This document shows positions 1 to 9,225 of a DNA stretch of 64,000 nt, piece after piece. The DNA is from Alisma plantago-aquatica. Its lineage: Eukaryota > Streptophyta > Magnoliopsida > Alismatales > Alismataceae. Within the stretch, counting starts at the first letter, position 1. Each line of letters starts with the position of its first letter. The stretch spans positions 1,537,603,072-1,537,667,071 of the forward strand of contig OY856409.1 in NCBI GenBank assembly GCA_963693085.1, read 5' to 3'. The position numbers and the translations under genes were made by a program. Under the pieces are notes generated by a model. That model had not been told where the DNA came from, made no database searches, and was given only the letters and a program-made list of their open reading frames with translations.

Positions 1-1033
1 TCTACCCTTGTTGCTATATAGTATGTCTGATCTGAGTAGATTGTCGCTGAGGACATCTGCCAAGATGTGGATGTCTCTACATGTGATCCATGATACTACA
101 GTCATGTTCGTATCCTTCATCTTGTAAGGCAGAGGGGGAGCTTCCCCTAGTGTTTCTGCTTCAACTGGTGCGATCCACTCCCTGGCAGGCTCATTTGTAA
201 AAAAGGTTGCCAACCCGCCATCCTCATCATTGGATGTTCCTTCCTGTGTCAAGGGTGCCGAAGTTTCCTCTTTTATCGGCATTGCCTTGGCAACTTATTC
301 ACCCACCTTGTGCAACAATTGTGTGGTGGCCCCAGTTTCGGCTACCTCTGAAGAGGCTGCGACAGCTATGTTGTCTTTGACATGACTCTCCTCAGAAGTT
401 TTCCCTAACTTGGCTTCCGCCATCATTTTTAGGGTCGCCTCCATCTTCCCATCATAGAGATAGTCGCTATGATCATGATGTGGTTGGAATAGGAGGAATT
501 CACTGCTCTCCTCGAGTCCAGCCCCCAACTCAGCTAGCATTCTGTCAAGCTCTGCCGCTCCTATTGTGCTGAGTTTGATGACCACTTCTTCTCGATGTGT
601 AGTAGCAATCTACTCTTCTATTGTTATTGTATGCGTAGGCAGTGTGAATTGAGGCTCTGCTAGCTTCCCACTGTCTTCTGCTTCTTCATCTAGACCTTCT
701 TCTGGATTGCAGTTAAGGTCGAGCCCTCTTGACAATGTCACATTTTCTTTGTTTGTTTATCGTTGTGGGGGCTCGACCACTGTGGTGGATCATTTCTCTT
801 TGGCTCAGCTGTAGGTGCCACCTTTGTGTTGGCACTTCCTTCTTTTGGTGTGCCCACTCTTGTACCTGCTCCTCCCACATTCTCATCATCATTGTCGTCG
901 TGGCTAGATGGGCTGTCTGAATAGTGCGTCGGGCTTGCTGAGCGCTTGGTCTTCCTTTTCATCCACTGGTTCTTGAGTTCTTCGCATTTCTTATCGAGCT
1001 TCCGGAAGTCTTCTTCTAGTCGTTGACGTTCTT
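1..1033 (-). pseudogene. E1, downstream half: C-terminal part of an Athila-type third-ORF protein
   Basis: This is the continuation of the minus-strand frame interrupted by C1. From about 1033 down it encodes a charged coiled-coil tail (residues such as EERQRLEEDFRKLDKKCEEL), then a Ser/Pro/Asp-rich stretch (about 740-950). After a frame change near 738 it continues as an acidic region down to the window edge, where the frame is still open (KMKDTNMTVVSWITCRDIH near 60-120). In-frame stops lie near 610 and at 295-297, so it is a pseudogene. Low-complexity acidic segments next to coiled coils are typical of the C-terminal part of 'putative plant transposon protein' ORFs found downstream of pol in Athila-like gypsy elements. 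That assignment is inferred from composition and from the other half at 9226-11458. The edge truncates it. Confidence 0.55.
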
Positions 1034-1038
1034 CTTTA
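1034..1038. repeat. Target-site duplication of C1, left copy (CTTTA)
   Basis: CTTTA directly precedes the TGTTGG terminus of C1 and recurs exactly after the CCAACA terminus at 9221-9225. Five bases is the usual copia integrase stagger. Confidence 0.95.
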
Positions 1039-1745
1039 TGTTGGGGTTTGTGGAGAAAACAGGCGCGGCGGAAGCAATAAAATCCATGCAACTCGAAACA
1101 GGATCTCTCGTCGACAACAACGTATTTGGAAAGAGTGTTTGCGAGATATACCTTATCGCGGAGCAAGTCCGGTGATGTCCCGCTGCACGACGGTGCAACA
1201 CTGCTTGTCTACACGGACGGAACTTCTCTCCCGTTCGCTGTCACAGATTGATCCGGCGGCGCTCCTTTGCGGCAGTGATGTCCGCCGCTCGTAGCGCATG
1301 CAGGTGGTCATCGACGTCCTCCGAACGCAGGCGTCAATGCGTCTACTTCTCTACTTCGTCCACGCGGATGGACGAAACTCCACGCTGCGCTTCTCAAGCC
1401 GACGGGAAGGAGTGTGTCTCTGCGGTGGCGTGGTAGCGGCGCATTTCCCTCCTTTCTCTCCTAAGGACGATGACGGATAGGGTTTACGTGCGTGAGCATA
1501 AACTAAAAGCGTCTATCTATCTTATATAGATATCGGCCATCAATCCTCCTTTAAACAGGATACGAAGGGAAATAGGGTTTCCTAAACCCATCGGTAAACA
1601 GAAACATTGTGTTAATTAAAACGCTCGTGGATTAATTAGAATATTCTGGAATTCATTAATTAACCAAATAATCACATTAATTGATTAATTAATATCTGAC
1701 TCCATGCAATCACTTGGGATGGCTTTATGTGCATATACGCCAACA
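1039..1745 (-). repeat. C1 3' LTR (left)
   Basis: A 707-bp direct repeat of 8515-9220. It begins TGTTGG and ends CCAACA on the plus strand, a perfect 6-bp terminal inversion. A minus-strand TATA-like CTATATAAG lies near 1525-1535, in the equivalent place to the right LTR. The GC-rich first half (about 1080-1450) contrasts with an AT-rich second half. Confidence 0.95.
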
Positions 1746-1776
1746 AACTCCCACTTGCACTTAGAGCCAGTCACTC
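1746..1776 (-). other. Second pol tail and polypurine tract of C1
   Basis: On the minus strand this reads as the final codons of a copia pol (Ser-Asp-Trp-Leu-stop), then GTGCAAGTGGGAGTT, then the TGTTGG of the 3' LTR. It duplicates the arrangement at 2887-2920, where C1's real pol ends Ser-Asp-Trp-Val-stop followed by GTGCAAGTGGGAATC. The purine-rich AAGTGGGAG is the plus-strand DNA primer site used by this element. Having a pol tail without a pol in front of it shows that two element ends have been joined. Confidence 0.8.
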
Positions 1777-2886
1777 CAATATTATTCTAATTGATTACAT
1801 AAACATTCTAGTAATCAATGTGATTCGAAGCAATTTCAATCAAATCCACAATTATACTCCTATTCCAACACATCCTATGCGTGTGACCCGGTAGGCTCCA
1901 AATTACGTTGGCAGTGATATCCATAATCATATTATGATTTCACAAGCAATGATTGGTATCTAGCAAGACTTCATTGCTACCCAAGTAATCGGAGAAGTTG
2001 GAGAACAACTTGATCTATCATTCATGACTGGTGTTACAGTGATTGTATAGTTCCTTTGTCGCTGATATCCAGATTGAACTCGAGTCATGGAATTGTTATC
2101 CTTTTCAACGTTCAATCCATGTTCCTTGAACTAGAGCAGACTGTCTGAGATATATGTAAGCTCAATATCACATATTGACTCACATCAGCATGGCCATGCA
2201 TTTCTCAGTCTCGCTTATCAAGTGGCCGGAATATCAAACTCCCGTAGGAAGGACAAATTCCATCTACATCACTCACAATCATCCCCATGTGTCACAGTGC
2301 ACCCAAGCACCATCTTTATAGCAATCCTTATTTAGGACCACGGTGGATGATGTCAAAGTACACCGAATGACATGTGATAATTGTAGTGACTTCAGGTCGA
2401 AGAACCACAATCACCACCATCATTATGAGATGTGACTCTAACTACCAATCATGGTATCCATGTGTCACTCTCAAGGTGGGTCTGTCTGATACACTGTTCT
2501 CTAACAAGTATCTATGTATTTGGTTTGATATCTCCATATCATGGATAATGAGATTCTTCCATCAACGAACATACATTCTAATCTTATGTGTTATTGATGT
2601 CTATGGATATTTCCACAATAACAACCGATTAGGGACAAAACAAGAATACATACTCTTAGCATACATATGATCTCACTGTTCAAGTCATCAACCCGAAGAA
2701 ATATGTCATTGAGTATATTATTCTATGGACATCTATAAGTTTTATGGTCATCTCACATTATAAAACACAAACATATAGATTGGAAACTTGCCTTTATTGT
2801 TATGGTCAATGTAGTATTACAAACTGTTTACATAGTATCCCATTACAATCATCGAATGATAGTCTCTATGGGCATACATACCAACA
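1777..2886 (-). repeat. Fossil copia LTR fragment embedded inside C1
   Basis: Read on the minus strand from 2886, this starts TGTTGGTATGTATGCC and tracks the LTR of copia S (24503-26484) for about 1.1 kb. Shared stretches include the ones corresponding to ACAGACCCACCTTGAGA and GATGGTGCTTGGGT. It lacks the TATA region and 3' end of that 1.98-kb LTR and stops where the second pol tail begins. It is unrelated to C1's own 707-bp LTR apart from the TGTTGG end. It therefore represents the U3 portion of an S-type LTR captured in the 3' untranslated region. Confidence 0.85.
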
Positions 2887-2901
2887 GATTCCCACTTGCA
2901 C
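2887..2901 (-). other. First polypurine tract after C1 pol
   Basis: The minus strand reads GTGCAAGTGGGAATC directly after the pol stop (TAA at 2902-2904) and directly before the TGTTGG start of the fossil LTR. This is the ordinary 3'-end arrangement of this copia lineage. Confidence 0.8.
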
Positions 2902-3828
2902 TTATACCCAATCACTCATGAATCTCAATCCAAGTGACCGAACATGTCTGTCATGTTTCTGCTGTGAAAGTGCTTTTGTGAGCGGGTCAGCCACATTGCT
3001 TTCTGTAGGTACTCTGCAAATCTTCACATCTCCTTGTTGTACGATCTCTCGTATGAGATGGAACCACCGTAGAATATGTTTGGAACGTTGGTGGGATCTT
3101 GGTTCTTTAGCCTGTGCAATTGCTCCATTGTTGTCGCAAAACAACTCAATTGCATCACCAGCGCTTGGAACCACTCCAAGTTCAGAAATGAACTTCTTGA
3201 TCCACACAGCTTCCTTCACAGTATTAGATGCGGAAATATATTTAGCCTCTGTTGTAGAATCCGCAACCATCTCTTGCTTGGAACTCTTCCAGCTCACAGC
3301 TTCGTTGTTCAGGAAAAACACAAATCCAGAGTGCGATCTGTAGTCATCTTTGTCAGTTTGGAAGCTAGCATCGGTGTAACCCTTTACCACAAGCTCTTCC
3401 TCACTGCCGTATACCAAGAATTGATCCTTAGTCCTTCTCAAGTACTTTAGGATGTTCTTTACGGTTGTCCAGTGACATTCACCTGGATCTGAGTGATACC
3501 GGCTCGTCATGATCAAAGCATACGACACATCAGGACGAGTACATAACATTGCATACATGATAGATCCAATTGCTGATGCATATGGAATCTTACTCATGCG
3601 TGCCTGTTCATCACATGAACTAGGACATTGGGATTTAGAGATTGTAACCCCATGGGACATGGGAAAGTTACCTCTCTTAGAACCCTCCATGCTAAACCTC
3701 CTTAGCACCTTGTCAATGTATGTGCTCTGGCTTAGGCCTAGAAGCCTTCTAGATCTATCTCTATAGATCTTGATCCCTAGTATATAGGATGCTTCACCTA
3801 AATCCTTCATAGAGAAAGTCTTCCCTAG
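2902..3828 (-). pseudogene. C1 pol: end of reverse transcriptase and RNase H
   Basis: A 302-residue open stretch beginning MKDLGEASYILGIKI, the conserved C-terminal part of copia RT. The RNase H domain follows from about residue 140. Its catalytic acidic positions are visible: GYTDAS, the E of STTEAKYI, and FCDNNGA. It ends ...SDWV-stop only 15 bases before the first polypurine tract, the usual compact copia ending. It is separated from the upstream RT frame by a single in-frame TGA (3829-3831), where relatives have Trp. RNase H degrades the RNA strand during reverse transcription. Its closest relative in the window is the S remnant at 34300-35230. Confidence 0.9.
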
Positions 3829-4665
3829 TCAACCTTTTACTGTCTGAAGAGTAGGGATGTCATTTCCCATCAATAGTATGTCATCCACATACAATATGAG
3901 AAATACGATTGTGCTCCCACTAACCCTTTTGTAAACACAAGGTTCATCTTCATTTTGACTAAAGCCAAACTTTTTGACTACTTCATCAAAACATAGATTC
4001 CAACTCCGAGATGCTTGCTTCAATCCATAGATTGACCTTTGTAGCTTACAGACTTTATTGGCTTCCTTTGGATCGATAAAACCCTCAGGTTGTGTCATGT
4101 ACACATCCTCAAGTAAATTCCCATTAAGGAATGTTGTTTTAACATCCATCTGCCAAATCTCATAGTCATGATAAGCTGCAATGGAAAGCATGATCCTGAT
4201 GGATTTAACCATGGCAACTGGTGAGAAGGTCTCGTCATAATCAACACCTTGAATTTGACGGAATCCTTTCGCAACCAATCTACCTTTATAGGTTTGAACA
4301 TTTTCATCCATGTCAGTCTTCTTCTTAAAGACCCACTTGCACCCTATGGGTCTTACCCCTTCGGGTGGATCCACTAAGGTCCATACCTTGTTGGTGTACA
4401 TGGATTCCATCTTAGATCTCATGGCTTCGAGCCATTTCTCAGATTCTGGTCCCTTAGTAGCTTCTAGATAGGAAGTTGGATCATCTGCTATGCCCAATTC
4501 ATCACTGTCTTGAGTCACAAGAAATCCAAATCTCTCAGGCTCAAGTCGTGTCCTACTAGACCTACGAGGTTCATGTGTTACATTTGGAACATGAAATTCC
4601 ACAACAACTTGTGAGTCTTCATGTTCCTTATGTACCTCCTCAGGTTCTCTGCTTTCTTGTTGGTC
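3829..4665 (-). pseudogene. C1 pol: reverse transcriptase
   Basis: Copia RT (RVT_2 family). The lead-in SEKWLEAMRSKMESMYTNKV and GCKWVFKKK are diagnostic. Catalytic positions are intact: IWQMDVKTTFLNGN carries the first Asp and LYVDDILLMGND is the YVDD box. IYGLKQASRSW lies between them. An in-frame TGA at 4666-4668 separates it from integrase and another at 3829-3831 from the RNase H part; otherwise the frame is continuous. RT copies the element RNA inside the virus-like particle in the cytoplasm. The active site is intact, but the frame stops make it unable to give a full polyprotein. Confidence 0.92.
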
Positions 4666-5627
4666 TCAAACTTCTTCGAGCTCTACATTCCTCCCACTAA
4701 TTCCTTTGGAAATAAATTCCTTTTCAAGAAATACAACAGTCCTAGCAACAAACACTTTGTTGTCAGTTGGTGTGTAGAAGTAGTATCCCCTAGTTTCCTT
4801 GGGGTATCCAAAAAAATAGCATTTTTCCGATTTGGGTCCAAGCTTTTCAGGAAATTGTTTCCTAACATAAGATTCACATCCCCAAATCTTTAACATAGAC
4901 AAATTGGGACGATTCCCATTCCATATCTCATATGGTGTCTTTTGAACCGATTTGGGAGGTACACGGTTAAGTGTAACGCTACAGTTTCAAGAGCATATCC
5001 CCAGAACGATATTGGAAGTTCGGCTGAACTCATCATTGATCGTACCATGTCTAATAATGTAAGATTCCTTCTTTCTGACACACCATTATGTTGTGGTGTA
5101 CCAGGTGGAGTCCATTGTGATACAATACCACGTTCTCTCAGAAGGTCCTCAAACTCTTGGCTTAAGTATTTGCCACCTTGATCTGAACGGAGTGCTTTAA
5201 TACTCTTACCAAGTTGCTTCTCTACTTCATTCATGAAAGTCTTGAACATTTCAAGAGTTTCTGACTTGTGTTTCATAAGATATACATAGCCATACCTACT
5301 GAGGTCATCAGTGAAGGTAATGAAGTATTGATAGCCTCCTCTAGCATTTGATCGAAAAGGTCCACATACATCAGTATGTATGAGCCCTAGCAGATCACTG
5401 GCTCTCTCACTGTGTCCAGTGAAAGGAGTTTTGGTCATCTTCCCTAATAAACATGCCTCACATGTCTCTAATGATTCAAAATCAAAAGAGTCTAGATAAC
5501 CATCCTTATGGAGTCTAGATATGCGCTTCTCGTTTATGTGTCCAAGACGACAATGCCATAAGAATGTTTTGTTTGAGTTGTCAAGTTTTAACCTTTTAGT
5601 ATTTACGTTATATATGGTAGTCTCAAG
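4666..5627 (-). pseudogene. C1 pol: integrase
   Basis: Copia integrase upstream of RT, confirming the copia gene order. The N-terminal zinc-binding pattern is visible: LWHCRLGHI supplies two His, CEACLLGK two Cys. The core has all three acidic positions: IHTDVCGPF, LRSDQGGKY and NGVSERRN. One frameshift near 4980-4990 moves the frame between the end of the core and the conserved PPKSVQKTPYEIW segment, after which the C-terminal part runs WGCESYVRKQF to GYYFYTPTDNKVFV. The upstream stop at 5628-5630 marks another in-frame nonsense codon. The function was joining element cDNA to chromosomal DNA in the nucleus. Confidence 0.9.
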
Positions 5628-6584
5628 TTATAACAAGTAGATACCATAAGACATAGGGGCATTTCCATAAAAGATCTCATATTTAGATATAGAAATAATT
5701 CCATTCTTAATGTGAAATTCAAATCCACTCTTGTCCATACAAGATACAGAAATAATATTTCTATTAATGGCAGGTACGTAATAGCAATTCTCTAATTCTA
5801 TTACAAGGCCCGTAGGCAAAGATAAACTAATAACTGCAACTGCGGTGGCAGCAACTCTTGCTCGATTAACAACCCACAGCTCGACTTGGCCCTTTCATAA
5901 AGGCTTACTTCTTATCAGATCCTGCATATTAGAACATATGTGAGATCCACATCCGGTATCCAGTACCCATGATGAAGAAGTATTTAAGTTTATCTCAATA
6001 ACGTATATACCTGAAGTGGAGATCTCTATCCCCTGCTTCTTCTTCCTTAGTTCTTCCAGGTAGAGAGGACAGTTTCTTTTCCAATGTCCAGGCTGGTGAC
6101 AATGGTGACAACTACCTTCTTTGAAGATCCCACCTTTAGCTTTGAGCGCGGATGACTTTGGCTTCTTCCCGGCTTTAGAATTTTTCTTAGCCTTGCTTTT
6201 ACCTTTTGACTTTCCCTTTGCCTTGCTGATCACCATCACAGACTTGGGCTTGTCTTTCTTCATCTGTGCTTCAGCTGTCCTCAACATGCCTAACAATTCT
6301 GACAACGGCTTGTCAAAATTGTTCATGTTGTAGTTCATGACAAAATGATTATATGATTCAAACAACGATTGTAGAATCACATCAGTGGCCAACTCTTGAC
6401 CTAGGGGAAATCTCAGCTTGGATAAACTTTCCACGTACCCAATCAAGGTGAGTATGTGGGTGCCAACTGAGTCTCCCTCTTTCATCTTGCTTTTGAACAA
6501 AGCCTTTGAGACATCATATCTCTCCTGTCTTGCTTGATGTTGATACATGTTCTTGAGATGTGTTACCATCTCCATGACATTCAT
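5628..6584 (-). pseudogene. C1 gag C-terminal half, zinc knuckle and aspartic protease
   Basis: The frame starting at 6584 encodes the copia gag helical region (UBN2-like: LFKSKMKEGDSVGTHI, LGMLRTAEAQM), a Lys-rich linker, and a CCHC knuckle CHHCHQPGHWKRNC near residue 160. The protease active site follows as WVLDTGCGSHICS. An in-frame TGA near 5895 breaks the frame just after the active site, and a second open segment (5631-5819) continues the protease and its linker into integrase. Gag packages RNA and builds the particle; the protease cleaves the polyprotein. Active-site residues remain but the frame does not. Confidence 0.9.
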
Positions 6585-6593
6585 GTTCTCATG

Positions 6594-6860
6594 TTACTCT
6601 TGCAACTCATAGTTCATTGAGCACAACATCAGGCACTTGACATCCACAACATCATCAAGGTGCTTCTTGTAAGCATCATTTTCAGCCTTGGGCGCATTTA
6701 CGGCAGGCTCCTCTGGCTCTGGTGTTTCAAGGACATAGAGCTTACGCTCATGTGTGAGAACAATTCTCAACGTCCTAAACCAGTTTTGAAAGTTGGTTCC
6801 GGTAAGTTTGTCCTTCTCAAGGACCGATCGCAACAAGAAAGTGTGAGTGTTGGTTGCCAT
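6594..6860 (-). pseudogene. C1 gag N-terminus
   Basis: The likely start is the Met of MATNTHTFLLRSVLEKDKL at about 6860. An upstream in-frame Met at 6902 (MFWTKC...) is also possible, but MATN aligns with the S element gag start at 27847. TGTNFQNWFRTLRIVL is the conserved N-terminal copia gag motif. It ends at an in-frame stop (6594-6596), after which the same frame resumes at HENMNVMEMVTHL. Confidence 0.85.
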
Positions 6861-7551
6861 TTGATTGCTACAAAAGAAAAATTTGCATTTAGTCCAAAAC
6901 ATTTTGACTTGTAAAGATTTGATAAACGAGATTAATTAGGCCTTTAATTAATTACGCTCCCACTATTTTATTCAAATGGATAGCCCTCACTATCAACTTG
7001 GAAGATTGCAACGCACAACGTTCTAGTGATCCAAGACCCAAAATAATTGGATCAATGCCCAACCAACGCTGGCGTTAAAGACCAAATACTAAGGTAGGCA
7101 ACTTTTGCCAATTGCATCATATGCAACTCTTAGATAGATGATCATGCACAACTCCTTGCCATGATGCATCTGTGTACCTCTAGGTACTTGATCCTATCAA
7201 GGTTCCCTAGTTAAGTCCAATCCATAAGCCAACACGATGAGTGTGCACCCTGCGGAGGCAGACCCATACACCCACCATCACACTTCCACGAGATAGTCAG
7301 TGTACCACGCGGAGGCGTGCCCACACATAGTCGATCAAGCTTTTCATCTGTGTTGCTTTATGGAAGGAAACTAAAACTTAATATTATTAATTGAGGGGTT
7401 TTATTAATACATATATATATCAAAACACCACATACTTATAGTACGTATCATATACAACTATATCCACAACCACAAACGATAGACATGTAATCACAAACAC
7501 AAATACATCGGTTATGGCCATACTATTATAATCCTTTGGAGCAACAAAGGA

Positions 7552-7803
7552 TTACTGTCCACCTATGGTCTTATGCATCTCATGCAACACCTGTGAATCA
7601 ACCTGTAAGCATGTAATGATCAACATTACAATGAACAACTTCATGGATGCTTCGTGAGGTTGGAACTTCAAGTTGCTTCTTGGAATTGGATCTTCTTCTT
7701 GCTTCTCCATGGATGCTTCTTGGAGTTGGATCTTCAGGTTGCTTCTTAGAATTGGATCTTCATGGTGCTTCTCCATGGACACTCCTTGGAGTTGGATCTT
7801 CAA
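7552..7803 (-). CDS. Small leader ORF built of 22-residue repeats (function unknown)
   Basis: An 83-codon frame on the coding strand of C1, upstream of gag. The first two-thirds are nearly exact copies of a 22-residue unit resembling KIQLQEASMEKQEEDPIPRS plus NL. The last third is a hydrophobic run (LFIVMLIITCLQV). It arises because the DNA repeat is 66 bp, a multiple of three, with no stop in this frame. It could be a translated upstream ORF or a by-product of the tandem repeat. I do not recognise a family. Nothing shows that it is translated. Confidence 0.3.
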   Translation of the reverse strand: MKIQLQGVSMEKHHEDPILRSNLKIQLQEASMEKQEEDPIPRSNLKFQPHEASMKLFIVMLIITCLQVDSQVLHEMHKTIGGQ

Positions 7804-7807
7804 GTGG
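7642..7807. repeat. Tandem 66-bp repeat, about 2.5 copies
   Basis: CATGGATGCTTC-type starts recur at 7642, 7708 and 7774, exactly 66 bp apart. Each unit is made of two related ~33-bp halves containing GGAGTTGGATCTTC and AGAATTGGATCTTC. The third copy is partial. Confidence 0.9.
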
Positions 7808-8220
7808 CCTCCTTACATCAAGTTTATAAATACTAAAACTAATCCTATCTCTATTACATCATATGAGTATAAATATAAAAGGAAAGAATGAATTACACTT
7901 TGAAATAATAGATGAGGCTCGGCATGCAAGACGAATACTATATACAAAGGATCCATATGTAACCACTATACATCCATATAATTCACAAACAAACATATCC
8001 ACAAGATTGACATCAACATTCATTCACAACATTCACAAAAGGGGATATTAGGCCATAACCGTGCATGCACTCACCACATAAAACAGATTTTAAAAACGAC
8101 GTGTATGCTATCATAGGTATATCTACATATACATATATACATATTAAAATTGCAGTACTTTTAATGCGGGACATTCCCCATTAAAAATGTTTGACTCCCA
8201 CGCAGACAATGCGGGGTACA

Positions 8221-8282
8221 CAGGGGCAGCGCCCCTGTGCGGGGATCCTGCCCCTCGCAGGGTCTCAGGGGCAGAGCCCCTG
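8221..8282. promoter_or_regulatory. Cluster of GGGGC stem-loops in the C1 leader
   Basis: CAGGGGC-AGC-GCCCCTG (8221-8237) and CAGGGGC-AGA-GCCCCTG (8266-8282) are perfect 7-bp stems with 3-base loops. Between them GCGGGG...CCCCTCGC (8239-8258) can form a third imperfect stem. They would fold in the element RNA shortly after the primer-binding site, a place where plant copia packaging or dimerisation signals are expected. That role is inference. Confidence 0.6.
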
Positions 8283-8500
8283 AAAGGTCTACGGAATTTT
8301 ACTTCCGTGCACTTAGGAAAATCACTATTTTCCATAGTAGACCCCGTCCAAAACGTCAAAAACAATAGCCTGCGGCGTATGTGGAATTAGGTTTAGATTT
8401 GCACATTAGCAGGTTTAATTCGCATCGTATGCAACATAAAAAATAATAAACAGCGATTCGATCATATCGAAACGAATCCAAATACGCCGTAGATCGACGT

Positions 8501-8513
8501 TGCTCTGATACCA
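8501..8513 (-). other. C1 primer-binding site (initiator tRNA-Met)
   Basis: The minus strand reads TGGTATCAGAGCA one base inside the 5' LTR, the standard copia site complementary to the 3' end of initiator tRNA-Met. It primes minus-strand DNA synthesis. Confidence 0.95.
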
Positions 8514-8514
8514 C

Positions 8515-9220
8515 TGTTGGGTTTTGTGGCGAAAACATGCGCGGCGGAAGCAATAAAATCTACGCAACCAGAAACAGGAACTCTCGTCCACAACAACGTA
8601 TTTGGAAAGAGTGTTTGCGAGATATACCTTATCGCAGAGCAAGTCCGACGATGTCCCGCTGCACGACGGTGCAACACTACTTGTCGACACAGACAGAACT
8701 TCTCTCCCGTTCACTGTCGTAGGTTGATCCGGCGGCACTCCTTTGCGGCAGTGATGTCCGCCACTCGTAGCGCGTGCAGGTGGTCGTCGACATCCTCCGA
8801 ACGTAGGCGTCAATGCGTCTACGTCACTACTTCGTCCACGCGGATGGACGGAACTCCACGTTGCGCTTCTCAAGTCGACGGGAAGGAGTGTGTCTCTGCG
8901 GCGGCGTGCTAGCGGCGTGTTTCCCTCCTTTCTCTCTTAAGGATGATGACGGCTAGGGTTTACGTGCTGAGCGTAAACTAAAAGCGTCTATCTATCTTAT
9001 ATAGATATCGGCCGTCAATCCTCCTTTAAACAGGATACGAAGGGAAATAGGATTTCCTAAACCCATCGGTAAACAGAAACGTTGCGTTAATTAAAACGCT
9101 CGTGGATTAATTAGAATATTCCAGAATTTATTAATTAACCAAATAATCACATTAATTGATTAATTAATAATCGACTCCATGCAATCACTTGGGATGGCTT
9201 TATGTGCATATACGCCAACA
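8515..9220 (-). repeat. C1 5' LTR (right)
   Basis: A 706-bp direct repeat of 1039-1745 with TGTTGG/CCAACA ends. It is followed on the plus strand by the CTTTA duplication. In element sense it drives transcription leftward. Confidence 0.95.
8996..9004 (-). promoter_or_regulatory. TATA box of the C1 5' LTR
   Basis: The minus strand reads CTATATAAG inside the LTR, conserved in the other LTR near 1525-1535. A start site would lie about 30 bp further left, near 8965. Confidence 0.6.
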
Positions 9221-9225
9221 CTTTA
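9221..9225. repeat. Target-site duplication of C1, right copy (CTTTA)
   Basis: Exact match to 1034-1038. Removing C1 and one copy restores an uninterrupted minus-strand coiled-coil frame in E1. Confidence 0.95.

Larger units (their letters stand above)
6861..8500 (-). other. C1 long 5' leader
   Basis: About 1.64 kb between primer-binding site and gag. It holds the GGGGC hairpin cluster (8221-8282), the 66-bp repeat with a small ORF (7552-7807) and AT-rich DNA with TATATA near 7413. Part of it (about 7140-7400) matches the leader of S at about 27300-27480, so it belongs to the element and is not captured host DNA. No other coding is recognised. Confidence 0.75.
1039..9220 (-). mobile_element. 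C1: near-complete Ty1/copia LTR retrotransposon with mosaic 3' end
   Basis: An 8.2-kb copia element on the minus strand. Order in element sense: 5' LTR (8515-9220), tRNA-Met primer-binding site (8501-8513), long leader, gag, protease, integrase, RT, RNase H, a first polypurine tract, a fossil LTR fragment, a second polypurine tract, 3' LTR (1039-1745). The domain order PR-INT-RT-RH identifies copia. Both ends and the CTTTA target duplication are present. The two LTRs differ at a few dozen positions by eye (roughly 6%), mostly transitions, so the insertion is not recent. The coding region was one gag-pol frame and now has several in-frame stops plus one frameshift in integrase, so it is dead. 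It inserted into the E1 reading frame. Confidence 0.95.

Noticed and set aside
2744..3766. Plus-strand open frames over C1 RNase H (2744-3343, 3076-3450, 3509-3766)
   Set aside because: They are antisense to a clearly recognised copia RNase H/RT region and have no family resemblance.
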